Source of the DNA: DASRCB01 sp035653295
Lineage (GTDB): Bacteria > Acidobacteriota > Terriglobia > Bryobacterales > Bryobacteraceae
Assembly (NCBI GenBank): GCA_035653295.1
Contig: DASRCB010000142.1
Coordinates: 1-18,168, forward strand
Reading direction: 5' to 3'
Length of the DNA stretch: 18,168 nt
The position numbers and the translations under genes are program-made. Positions 7,747 through 15,855 of the stretch are shown here, in pieces (within the stretch, counting starts at the first letter, position 1; each line of letters starts with the position of its first letter). Below the pieces are notes generated by a model. The model made no database searches. It was not told the DNA's origin and saw only the letters and a list, made by a program, of their open reading frames with translations.

Positions 7747-10725
7747 TTACGCCGGTGGAATCCTGGTAACTGTTCCCGAATAAGTGGTGAACACGACCGG
7801 CACGCCGTTACGATATGCGATGGCTTTATAGATGCCGTTGCTGATGTTGTGCTTCAGATCGGAAAAGACGAACGGAATTGACCAGTTCGCGCCCCCGCCG
7901 CTGCCCGGCGGGCCACTGATCTGACCGGCGGTCTGCATATGGACGTGGTCGAACGCACTGTTTCCGGTGTTGTCGGCCAGCATGATCACCTGGCCCTGCT
8001 TGACGAACTGGCCGATGACATTGGCCACAGTCTCGGTGCGATACACGTTCGTGGTGGCGCCGGATGTCGCCGGGCTGGTCATGAAGTTATTCAGGCAATG
8101 TCCGTAACTGGCGAAGGTAGCCTTTACCGGGATCAGCGGTCCGTTGCCATTGAGAAGCACCTCGCCCGGATCGGCCCCGACGCCGCGATCCTGGCCGGCC
8201 AGCAGGAACGCGATCTTCGTGCTGCTGTCAAATGGATTGGTGAAGCCCTTGTAGTACGCAGGCAATGTCGCGCGCTCGGCGTCTGACATGACCGCGCCGG
8301 CCGGATGCAGAGGTGGGAAGAAATCGAGAAGAAGGTTGCCATCGCTGTCCCAGTACGGCGGGAACAGCGCGTCAGCCGGAATCGGAGTCGTGCCGTCCAT
8401 GAACACCGGCGTCGGGGCCGGGATGATGATGATCGTATTCGCGGGGACAACATTGCCGGAGGGCATCGGAACGCTTGTCGCGCCGCCCGCGCCCTGCTGG
8501 ATGGCGATGGCGCCGGCCGGGAACGAGAAGTTGCCCAGAGGCGCGCCCGACGGCACGACGAAGAAGGTCGCCGGCAACACGACCCCGGCTGGAACTGCCG
8601 GCTTATGCACCGGCGTCGGCAAGCGCAGAGGCGGGTTCCCGTTCGGCGCGTCGAGCACCAGGTGCATGATTTCGACAAAGTTCCAGCCGTCGGAGTGATC
8701 GCCGGTGGCGATGGTGTCGCGTATGTTGACGATGATGCCGGCGCGCGATGCAACGATATCCTGCCCCTCGGCCATTTCGATATCGACGGCGTACACCTGG
8801 CCTGTTCCGTCATGGGCGTTGTGGCTGACAATACCCAGATTCCCCTGCACGCACATCCGCTGGGAATCCACCCAGGGAATCAGATAGGGCGAGGTGGACG
8901 GGTCCGGATAACCCAGAAACTTCTTCGGCGCGTCGTTGCCCTGGGTATCCAGCGCCAGAGTTCCGCCGTCGGTGTCCCCCGTCGTAAACACGAAACGATA
9001 GATGAGGTACTCGAGCGGATAAAGCAGGAATCCGAAGATGCACCGGGCAACGGCCCAAAACCCCGAGGCGCCGTCGGCGAAGCTGTACTTTCCGAGCAGC
9101 CGTTCGCGGAAGAAGACGGCAAACACATGAAGGCCGCTGCTGCTGAACAGAGGCTGCCCACTCAGCGGGCGCGCGATCACATAGCCAACGATGGTCATCG
9201 CCATCGGCCACAGCCATCCAATGGACACTGCCTGCTGTATAGGCGGGAGACTGAAGATCGAGACTCCTGTATCCAGATAAAACGCGCCGCGGTCGCGGTA
9301 AAACCCAAACAGGAAAAGACTTCCAATCTCGATGATGGCGATGATCGTGCCGTCGAAGTAGTAAGGATTGCTGGCCAGCGTCGTGGCGTCCTTCTCCACC
9401 TGGTTTGAGCGTGTACTCAGGATTTGCTGGAAGGCGGCGTCATCGTAGTTGAGCAGCGTAAGCACCGACAGCAGCGCTTCCCGCATTTCCCAGCACCATC
9501 GCCGGTACATGAGGTTCTCGACAGCGTCGGCGATATCGTGCCACCACCAGCAGCTGCGGCCACCGGATTCCGCCGTCGGCCCAATCCACGGAAACGTCAG
9601 CAGCGGCAGCCATCCCCAACCCCAGTGGAGCTTGTATTTTTTGAATATGATGAGTCCAGCGTCCGTGCCGTCATACAGTAACTGGACCAGGTTGTTTGTA
9701 ATGTCGCCCTTCTCCATGGAGGTGGCATGGAACAGGACGAGTTCGATTACTGGCGCCAGCCACGCAGTGTGGTACGCGATCTTCTCCATGGTCTCCCGCG
9801 AAATGCGCTTGTAAGTGAAACCGAGGAGATACTGGTTATCGAACAGGTTGGTGCTCTGCCCCGTGTCGCTCGGAAAGCGCACGACATTACCGGCCACCCA
9901 GCTCGCGTACCACGCTATTGGATCGGAGGGGTTCTCGGCCGGGGCGGGAGTCCCGTTGCCGTTGGCCGCCTGGGGCGTCACTTTGACGTTCACTTCCACA
10001 TCGACCACGGCCTGAGCGATGGTAGCGATTGGCGTGAGGAGCTGGTCGCCCTTTTGCAGGATCGCTTCAATCAGGGCAATGATGCGATCAATGCCCAGGT
10101 TCGCCCAGACCGCGCGTACTTCGCTCAGAACGGCGCTGATGTCCAGCGTGGGGAAATCGATGTCTTTCTGAAGGAGCGCGAGAATATCATCGAGGCCGGT
10201 CCCGAAGTCGTACAGGGCCACCGACTGGTCCGACATGTCCCCGTTCTCGACGCCGGTCTGCAGCTTCTCGACCATGTGCGTGATCGTCGTTGTGAGCACG
10301 CCGAGCAACCCGCCGCCGCTCACTCCGAGGTCCGTCAGGATGACATCGAAAAGGCCCTGAAGGAAGTTCACGATGTTGGCAGCGGTGAGCTCCTGAAGGA
10401 ACTGCATCAGTCCCTGAAGGACATTCGGCAGGATAGTAAGCGCCTCGCCATCGAAGGCAGCGATGATCGCGTTCACCGGTCCGACGAATGGCTGAAAGAC
10501 GGCTCGCACCTTCCCGTCCGCCAACCGCATCGGTTCCTCGAAGCCGCTCAGGAAGTCGCGCAACGAATTGAGCGCTTCTGCCCCCATGATCTGCACGGCC
10601 GCGACGGACGCTTCAGGGTCCTTCAGAAGCGACTCGGCGAAGGCGATGATCACGTCACCGACCGAGATGGGCGTGTCGGGGGCGGTGAGCGGCTGCGGTC
10701 TGACGAGCACGGCGCCGAGTGACAT
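7747..10725 (-). CDS. Large tail protein with membrane-like segments and interrupted M23 peptidase domain
   Basis: The product has 992 residues; its ATG directly follows the previous stop (TAAATG). Residues 1-245 are helical and resemble the neighbouring tape-measure-like protein. Residues 367-412 are strikingly Trp-rich (HWGWGWLPLL, SCWWWHDIAD, RRWCWEM). Residues about 459-475, 490-517 and 556-581 are hydrophobic enough to be membrane segments. The C-terminal part from about 631 has the parts of an M23 metallopeptidase. H638 and D648 (HDGTGQVYAVDIEM) and the HVH motif at 927-929 fit the zinc ligands, and YGHCL with H876 fits the catalytic His. Between the strand ending IMH (688) and YGHCL lies an inserted stretch of about 175 residues rich in Pro, Gly and Ala. 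There is no signal peptide. A structural wall peptidase or second tape-measure protein delivered through the tail is likely. Activity is not proven. Confidence 0.8.
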   Translation of the reverse strand: MSLGAVLVRPQPLTAPDTPISVGDVIIAFAESLLKDPEASVAAVQIMGAEALNSLRDFLSGFEEPMRLADGKVRAVFQPFVGPVNAIIAAFDGEALTILPNVLQGLMQFLQELTAANIVNFLQGLFDVILTDLGVSGGGLLGVLTTTITHMVEKLQTGVENGDMSDQSVALYDFGTGLDDILALLQKDIDFPTLDISAVLSEVRAVWANLGIDRIIALIEAILQKGDQLLTPIATIAQAVVDVEVNVKVTPQAANGNGTPAPAENPSDPIAWYASWVAGNVVRFPSDTGQSTNLFDNQYLLGFTYKRISRETMEKIAYHTAWLAPVIELVLFHATSMEKGDITNNLVQLLYDGTDAGLIIFKKYKLHWGWGWLPLLTFPWIGPTAESGGRSCWWWHDIADAVENLMYRRWCWEMREALLSVLTLLNYDDAAFQQILSTRSNQVEKDATTLASNPYYFDGTIIAIIEIGSLFLFGFYRDRGAFYLDTGVSIFSLPPIQQAVSIGWLWPMAMTIVGYVIARPLSGQPLFSSSGLHVFAVFFRERLLGKYSFADGASGFWAVARCIFGFLLYPLEYLIYRFVFTTGDTDGGTLALDTQGNDAPKKFLGYPDPSTSPYLIPWVDSQRMCVQGNLGIVSHNAHDGTGQVYAVDIEMAEGQDIVASRAGIIVNIRDTIATGDHSDGWNFVEIMHLVLDAPNGNPPLRLPTPVHKPAVPAGVVLPATFFVVPSGAPLGNFSFPAGAIAIQQGAGGATSVPMPSGNVVPANTIIIIPAPTPVFMDGTTPIPADALFPPYWDSDGNLLLDFFPPLHPAGAVMSDAERATLPAYYKGFTNPFDSSTKIAFLLAGQDRGVGADPGEVLLNGNGPLIPVKATFASYGHCLNNFMTSPATSGATTNVYRTETVANVIGQFVKQGQVIMLADNTGNSAFDHVHMQTAGQISGPPGSGGGANWSIPFVFSDLKHNISNGIYKAIAYRNGVPVVFTTYSGTVTRIPPA

Positions 10726-13700
10726 TTAGAACCCCAGCCCTCCCGCGATATCGCCGACGGCGCCCGCTACCGCCGAGGCCGCGTCCGCCAGTGAGATGGA
10801 GGGAACGGCATTCAACATCTCTTTGTAGGCGGCATTGGTCTTGTCCAGCTCGGTGTGCAGATCCTTTTCGAGCGTTTCGAGCTGCGCGATCGCCGCCTGC
10901 AACAGAGCCGTGATATCAAAGGCCTTCAACAGTGGTGGAACGGTGCTGTCCCATAGCGGCTGGACGACGTCGACGATCAGCTTCTTCGGGTCGAACTGCT
11001 TCAGGTCGTCAACGATCTTCTGGTAGTCGGCGTCGAGCGCGTCGAGTTCCGCTTTCGGCAGGAGCTGGCTGACATCCAGCAGGTTCAGGGCGCTGTTGAA
11101 CGCGTTCTCGACGAGCGTGCGGATGGCCGTCGGACTGACCGCGGTCAGCTTGCCGCGAATCGTCTGGAACGTGCTGTCCATCTGCGTCACGATGAAATTC
11201 AGGTTGATGTTATGCAGACGGGTGATCAGAGTGTTGATCGCGTCGCGCAGGCCGCCGAGCGCGCCCGGCCCGGTGAGTATGTCGTCCAGCTTCTGGTCGA
11301 ACTCGTCGATAAAAGCGGTCACCTTCGCCAGCGGCGGTTTCGCCGCCGCAGCGGCGGTCTGGATGATGCCCAGCAGATGCGCGAGCGGCTGCACGATTTC
11401 GTTCTCCAGCGCATCCTGCAAGGTCGCTTTCAACGCCGCCGCGGTCACAGGCTGCTGGACGAAGCCGTTCAGCGGCCGGTTGGGGCCGTGATACCGCGCG
11501 TCCCAGTGCGTCAGCAGCGCCTCGAACGCGGGCTCATCGGCGGCGATCTCCTGCTGCCATTTCGCAAAGCCGTTGAACGGGCGCGAGAAGTCGGGGGACA
11601 CCGGATTGAACCGCGCCAGCACCGCCTGCGCAGCCGTTTTTTGCGCGCTTGCGGGAAGCGCGGCGAGCGCATCGGGATGCACACTTCCGTACGCGGCGGC
11701 CACAGTGGAGAGCGCCGACGTGGGATTCAGGGCCGTGATTCCGCTTTTCACCGGGGCCAGCGCATTCTGCACGGCCGTGCGTATGGCGTCCGCTTTGAGC
11801 GCGTTGACGGCATTCGCCAGGCTGTCGAATGCCGGCTGCAGCGGCGTCAGGTCCGCCATCTGATCGATATCGTTGAGAATGGGCTGTAGCCACGTGCGGA
11901 TCTGTGTCTCCGCATCGGCCAGCCCGTCCACCAGTCCGGTGACCTTCTCGATCACCGACTTCACGGCCACGGTTATGTCGCGGACCGACTGGAAGGGCGC
12001 CAGGACGGCGTTCAGAGCATTCATCAGCGCGTCGGTGGGCAGCGCGTTCAGCACCTTGTCGATCACCGCCTGCAAGGCATCGTTCAGCGGCTTCACGAGA
12101 TCCTGCGGCTTGAGCTTGTCGAACTGCGCCAACAGCTGATTAAACAGGTCCTCGAGCGGCTGCAGGAGTTGCCCCGGATCGGCGGTCCTGCGGATCTGGT
12201 CCTTGATCCCGTTCAACACCTGCTCCACCGGCGCCAGCAGCGAACTCGGCTTGAACTTTTCCAGATCGGCGATCAGCGCCTCGAAGGGCTTCGAAAGCTG
12301 GTCGCCGATCAGCGATGCCGGCGAGAACGCATTCACCTGGGCCAGCAGCTTTGCCGGCTGTGCTTCCACGGCGGTCAGCAGAGGCTTCGGCCCGGTATCC
12401 ACGAGCTGGTCAAACTCCTTCACCAGCGGATCGGTAACCGGCTTGAGATCGCTCGGAAGAACTGCCACCGCTGCCTTCAGCGCGAGTTTCACCGAGGTGC
12501 TGAGAAGGCTTGGATCGATGGCCTTCAGCATTTTGGTGATGTCCTCGATGCCCGAGATCACCTCGTCCGTAATTGGCGCGAACGAGATTTTCTGCAGCTC
12601 CGCGGTCGCTTCCTGCACGGCATTGTGAATCGTGTTCACCGCGTTCGCGACGTCCGGCGATTGCAGCACCGCGGTGAGTTTCGAGATAGCATCCTTCAGC
12701 GCGTTGACGATGTCGTCGACTTTCAGATCCTGCACCGTGTTGCTGATTTGCGTGACCGCGTCCGAAATGGCCGTGCGCGCGGGTGCGAAAAGATTGTTCG
12801 CCGTCTGCTGCAGCTTGTTCTGAAAATCGGTGACGGCCTGCGTAATGGGGTTGATCACCGAGCTGGGATCCACCTGCGCGAGCACTTTGTTCACTCCATC
12901 GAACAGAAGGCCCGTTTCTGACGCCACCTGCGCCAGGAGCTTATCGATGTCGTCGGCGGCGCTCTTGATGGCGTCGATGGCCGTGAGCATGGGCTCGCGA
13001 ATGGGGATGATGTTGACGATGTCCAGCGCCTTTACCGCGGGCTGGAGGAGCCCATCGATGTCGGTTGCAAGCTGATCGGCGGGGTTCTTCTGAAGCGCGG
13101 CCGCGAGCTTGTCGCCCATGGTCTGGAGCAGCTGCGCCTGTTGCACCGGCTGGACGGCTTCGGCAACGCGGCGCATGGCGCGCTCCGTCTGCACCGGCAG
13201 CCGGTTAAAGGTAAGCTCGATGGCGTCCACGTGGCCGTCGAAGAGGTGCGGATCCAGCGCGGCAACCCGCGGGAGAAGAGTATTCAGCGCCGTGTTCACG
13301 GCGGCGATATCAGCGCCGCTGCTGCTCAGGTCGCCGCTCGAAACCGCAGCGCCAATGCGCGCCAGACCGGTCCCGGCCGTCGCCATTTCCGACTTCAAAG
13401 CGTTGAAGTCTACCTGAGCGGCGAGCGCGTTGCAGCGCGAGGTGAAATCCGTAATTGGCTTCGCGCCGGACGACGCCAGAAACGCCGCAAGTTGCTGAAC
13501 GGTCGTCTTCAGGTATGTTTGCAGCGCCGTCGCGTCCATGGACCGAAGAACAACCACATTGGTGAAGAGATCCAGCAGATCATCCAAAATCGGGATTTTT
13601 TGCGCATGGATGAGATCGCGCGGGATCTTCCGGACCTGATCGTGTACGAAGGTGATGAACGTGGGCGCGGTGAACGGAGTGACGCCGGCCAGCGACTGAT

Positions 13701-14286
13701 CAAGCGCTTTCACCGCATCCAGGCGGCGTTGTCTGGCGTCGGCTGCGGGATCGGGCGGGGGCGGAGCAGGACTCCCGCCGCCGGCGGGCGCAGGCCCTGC
13801 TGGCCCGGGTCCACCCGGCGCATGTCCACCAGCGGCCGGGGCGCCGCCGACGGGTGCGGGGCCGCCTGCTCCAGCCGGCGCAGCGGGCGGCAACGGAAGC
13901 GTGCTGAACCCCGCCTGCACTAAGTGCTGGAGTGCCTGTATCGCGCCAATGACCTTCTGGAGCTGCCCGACGAGATTCGTCGAGACCTGACTATCGAGCC
14001 CGCTGAGCGCCTGCGTGAGCCCGCCGGTGACGCTGGAAAGGTCCGACGGCATGGCCGAGCTCAACGAACTTAGTGCGCCTGCAAAACCCGTCGTGCTGCC
14101 GCTGATATCAGGTGGTGTGATGCTCGACAGGCCGCTTTGCAACCCGCCGACTGCCGGCAGCTGCCCGCTCTGGAGCGCGGTTAGTTGCGAACCGGCTCCG
14201 CCGATCTTCGAAGTCAACGCAGACAGGGCGGTCGAGAGCGTGTTCCCCGCCATGCCCGAAGTGATGCTGTCGAAGATCGTGGGCAT
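10726..14286 (-). CDS. Tape-measure-like helical tail protein
   Basis: The product has 1186 residues from an ATG four bases after the previous stop, with a GGAGG site inside that gene's end. Apart from residues about 131-183, a Pro/Gly/Ala-rich linker, it is almost entirely predicted helix with heptad-like Leu, Ile and Val spacing. Residues about 600-760 repeat a short unit of the form P-x-x-L-L-x-P-L (KPSSLLAPVEQVLNGI, DPGQLLQPLEDLFNQLL, KPQDLVKPLNDALQAV). The largest helical gene between the assembly chaperone and the hub is normally the tape measure, which sets tail length. No Pfam-level tape-measure motif is recognised, so the call rests on size, composition and position. It has few aromatic residues and no clear membrane segment. 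The C-terminus is Gly- and Ala-rich (SAVAGAVGDIAGGLGF). Confidence 0.75.
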   Translation of the reverse strand: MPTIFDSITSGMAGNTLSTALSALTSKIGGAGSQLTALQSGQLPAVGGLQSGLSSITPPDISGSTTGFAGALSSLSSAMPSDLSSVTGGLTQALSGLDSQVSTNLVGQLQKVIGAIQALQHLVQAGFSTLPLPPAAPAGAGGPAPVGGAPAAGGHAPGGPGPAGPAPAGGGSPAPPPPDPAADARQRRLDAVKALDQSLAGVTPFTAPTFITFVHDQVRKIPRDLIHAQKIPILDDLLDLFTNVVVLRSMDATALQTYLKTTVQQLAAFLASSGAKPITDFTSRCNALAAQVDFNALKSEMATAGTGLARIGAAVSSGDLSSSGADIAAVNTALNTLLPRVAALDPHLFDGHVDAIELTFNRLPVQTERAMRRVAEAVQPVQQAQLLQTMGDKLAAALQKNPADQLATDIDGLLQPAVKALDIVNIIPIREPMLTAIDAIKSAADDIDKLLAQVASETGLLFDGVNKVLAQVDPSSVINPITQAVTDFQNKLQQTANNLFAPARTAISDAVTQISNTVQDLKVDDIVNALKDAISKLTAVLQSPDVANAVNTIHNAVQEATAELQKISFAPITDEVISGIEDITKMLKAIDPSLLSTSVKLALKAAVAVLPSDLKPVTDPLVKEFDQLVDTGPKPLLTAVEAQPAKLLAQVNAFSPASLIGDQLSKPFEALIADLEKFKPSSLLAPVEQVLNGIKDQIRRTADPGQLLQPLEDLFNQLLAQFDKLKPQDLVKPLNDALQAVIDKVLNALPTDALMNALNAVLAPFQSVRDITVAVKSVIEKVTGLVDGLADAETQIRTWLQPILNDIDQMADLTPLQPAFDSLANAVNALKADAIRTAVQNALAPVKSGITALNPTSALSTVAAAYGSVHPDALAALPASAQKTAAQAVLARFNPVSPDFSRPFNGFAKWQQEIAADEPAFEALLTHWDARYHGPNRPLNGFVQQPVTAAALKATLQDALENEIVQPLAHLLGIIQTAAAAAKPPLAKVTAFIDEFDQKLDDILTGPGALGGLRDAINTLITRLHNINLNFIVTQMDSTFQTIRGKLTAVSPTAIRTLVENAFNSALNLLDVSQLLPKAELDALDADYQKIVDDLKQFDPKKLIVDVVQPLWDSTVPPLLKAFDITALLQAAIAQLETLEKDLHTELDKTNAAYKEMLNAVPSISLADAASAVAGAVGDIAGGLGF
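12007..12489 (-). repeat. Degenerate Pro-Leu helical repeats within tape-measure-like gene
   Basis: Residues about 600-760 repeat a unit of roughly 25-40 residues, with a Pro-x-x-Leu-Leu/Val-x-Pro-Leu start followed by an amphipathic helix. At least four degenerate copies can be seen, for example FSPASLIGDQLSKPFEAL, KPSSLLAPVEQVL, PGQLLQPLEDLF and KPQDLVKPLNDAL. Repeats in length-setting proteins can scale with tail length. Boundaries are approximate. Confidence 0.5.
13738..13896 (-). repeat. Pro/Gly/Ala low-complexity linker within tape-measure-like gene
   Basis: About 53 residues (131-183) made almost only of Pro, Gly and Ala separate a short N-terminal helical part from the long helical body. 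The plus strand here carries several runs of three to five G (13747-13764). It reads as a flexible linker in the protein. Confidence 0.7.
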
Positions 14287-14290
14287 GCGC

Positions 14291-14875
14291 TCAGCCTCCG
14301 AACAGCCCCTTCAGCGCGCCCTGCACCCCGCTGAACTTGCCGACCGCCGACTTCACGCTGTCCACTGCCCCCTTGAGCGGCGGCGTCGGGTCGCCGAAAT
14401 TGGGAATGGAATTGATGAGGTCGGGAACCTGCGCGGCATTGAACTGCTGGGCCGCTTCGCCGGCGACATCGCCATCCACACTGGAGAGGTCCCCGGCCGG
14501 CGGCGGTGGCGGCTCGACATACTGCGTCAACACCACCCGGTAGCGAAACGAGTCGGCGCTGCCGGCCACCTCCACGACGCTGAGGTCGGCCACCATCACC
14601 TTGTCGATGCTCGTCGCGGTGGCGATGTCGGCCACAAAGTCCACTGGCTTGCCGGCCTGGAGCATCGGCCTGACGTTATTCAGGAAATCATCGCGCGCAT
14701 CGTCGCCGGCCAGCGTGCCCTCAATATGGATGGATACCGAGCCGGAGCCAAGGTCCTGGGTCAGGCTGCCTTCCAGTCCCGGCACGGGAATCTCCACCAG
14801 CCGGCGATCTTCGAGCGTGCCGATACGCTGGATGCCCGGCGCCGCGTACTGACCGATCATCGGCTTGACCTTCAT
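14291..14875 (-). CDS. Small hub-adaptor-like tail protein (DNA-circulation-N / Mu gpN-type)
   Basis: The product has 194 residues; its ATG overlaps the previous stop (ATGA). The first 130 residues form a compact beta-rich domain: RIGTLEDRRLVEIPVPGLEG, an LNNVRPMLQAGKPVDFVADI segment, then KVMVADLSVVEVAGSADSF and YRVVLTQYVEPP. The pattern, in which a baseline beta-sheet ends in a v.Ltqy.ePP strand, is that of phage proteins near the hub, such as the N-terminal domain of Mu gpN (DNA circulation family) or XkdP without LysM. A PPPPP linker follows, then a helical, Gly-rich tail (VGKFSGVQGALKGLFGG). It probably joins tube or tape measure to hub. Here the gene precedes the tape measure instead of following it. 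Family placement is moderate; a hypothetical tail protein is the safe reading. Confidence 0.65.
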   Translation of the reverse strand: MKVKPMIGQYAAPGIQRIGTLEDRRLVEIPVPGLEGSLTQDLGSGSVSIHIEGTLAGDDARDDFLNNVRPMLQAGKPVDFVADIATATSIDKVMVADLSVVEVAGSADSFRYRVVLTQYVEPPPPPAGDLSSVDGDVAGEAAQQFNAAQVPDLINSIPNFGDPTPPLKGAVDSVKSAVGKFSGVQGALKGLFGG

Positions 14876-15855
14876 GAGAGATCGATGCCGCGGGCGTGAG
14901 CCTGCCGTTTCAGGATGGCGTGCAGCCGGCCCGCCAGGTCATCATCGGCGATCCAGCGAATCTCCGGGTCGTTATCGCAAGGCGGCGCAGCCGGGGCAGT
15001 GGAGCGGAAGCGCTCGCCGATGGTCTCCACGGTGTGCGTGAAGCGCTCGACGGCGTCGATCAGAATGTCCGGGTTTGCGGACGACGCGGCAGACTCGACG
15101 AGCGTGGTCCAGGCCGCATTCGTGGTCGTTTCGAACAGAGCCGGCGGCGATTGCAGTGGAGTAGCCGCCGCCTCGAACTGCTGGAACTGGACGCGGCGCT
15201 CGGGCGTGGCAGTCAGGTCATGGAGCAACTCCGTCACGCGCGAGAGGGATGAGGTGATGTAAGCCGGCGACCCGAGTTGGGGCAATGCACGAGAACCTGC
15301 CGGCTGTAAGGCCGGCGCTACATCATGATCCGAGAGAGCTGCACTCAACGGAGTAGCGGATTGTTGTCTCTGAGCTACCGCGGTGTCGGCCCGCAGCGCG
15401 AGTCGCTCAGGGCTGCCTCTCCGCGCCAGCCCCTCGGGCGCGCCGCTGTTCTCGATGCGCTCCAGAACCGTCAGCAGATCGGAGACGCGCTCGCTTGTTG
15501 CGGAAGCAGTTCCCGCGGTGGGCTCGATTCGTGCTGGCATCGGCCACGAGAACGCGTCGGTTACCGTTCTCGTGTCTGGCGCCCGCGTGGCGCCAGTCGC
15601 CGGCATTCCCGGGGCGACCACTCGCCGAGACCCTGCACTTCGGCGCTCCGCTCGCGCGTCCTCGTCAGCAGGCACCGTGAACCCCGATCCAGCCAGCGGG
15701 TCGGCAACGGCGCCGACGTCGATGTGCGGCAGTAATACGTCTTCGCGAGCGAGGCAACCGGCCAGCGCGGCGGCGTGCTCCATCCCGAGCCGCCATTCAC
15801 GAATGCCCCAGGCCGCTCGTTGCGCCCATGTCGCCAGCTCGAGGTTCCCGATCAT
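14872..15855 (-). CDS. Unrecognised tail-cluster protein with disordered centre
   Basis: The product has 327 residues. The ATG overlaps the previous stop by four bases (ATGA), and the stop overlaps the next start in the same way, so it is embedded in the operon. Residues 1-50 are helical (LELATWAQRAAWGIREWRLG), residues about 55-200 are rich in Ala, Arg, Ser and Pro and look disordered, and the C-terminal half regains helices. It ends in IRWIADDDLAGRLHAILKRQ and AHARGIDLS, a compact conserved-looking motif. I recognise no family. Position between the assembly chaperone and adaptor genes suggests a tail morphogenesis role. Residues 179-187 are encoded by a GCCGGC hairpin element, so part of the centre may derive from an inserted repeat. 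Confidence 0.8.
   Translation of the reverse strand: MIGNLELATWAQRAAWGIREWRLGMEHAAALAGCLAREDVLLPHIDVGAVADPLAGSGFTVPADEDARAERRSAGSRRVVAPGMPATGATRAPDTRTVTDAFSWPMPARIEPTAGTASATSERVSDLLTVLERIENSGAPEGLARRGSPERLALRADTAVAQRQQSATPLSAALSDHDVAPALQPAGSRALPQLGSPAYITSSLSRVTELLHDLTATPERRVQFQQFEAAATPLQSPPALFETTTNAAWTTLVESAASSANPDILIDAVERFTHTVETIGERFRSTAPAAPPCDNDPEIRWIADDDLAGRLHAILKRQAHARGIDLS
15297..15322. repeat. GCCGGC hairpin (REP-like element) inside a coding region
   Basis: GCCGGC, six spacer bases (TGTAAG) and GCCGGC again occupy 15299-15316, flanked by CT and GCTACA. A partial copy, TGTAAGCCGGCG, lies at 15258-15269. From memory, hairpins of the form GTAGCGCCGGC...GCCGGC are abundant in some acidobacterial genomes. 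The element is translated in frame within the disordered centre of the 327-residue protein, without breaking it. Confidence 0.5.

Noticed and set aside
9727..10722. A 331-codon plus-strand frame opposite the start of the 992-residue gene
   Set aside because: No recognisable domain; explained as a shadow of the coding strand.
13747..13764. Possible G-quadruplex on the plus strand
   Set aside because: The G-runs are explained by Pro and Ala codons of the low-complexity linker; nothing suggests a regulatory role.
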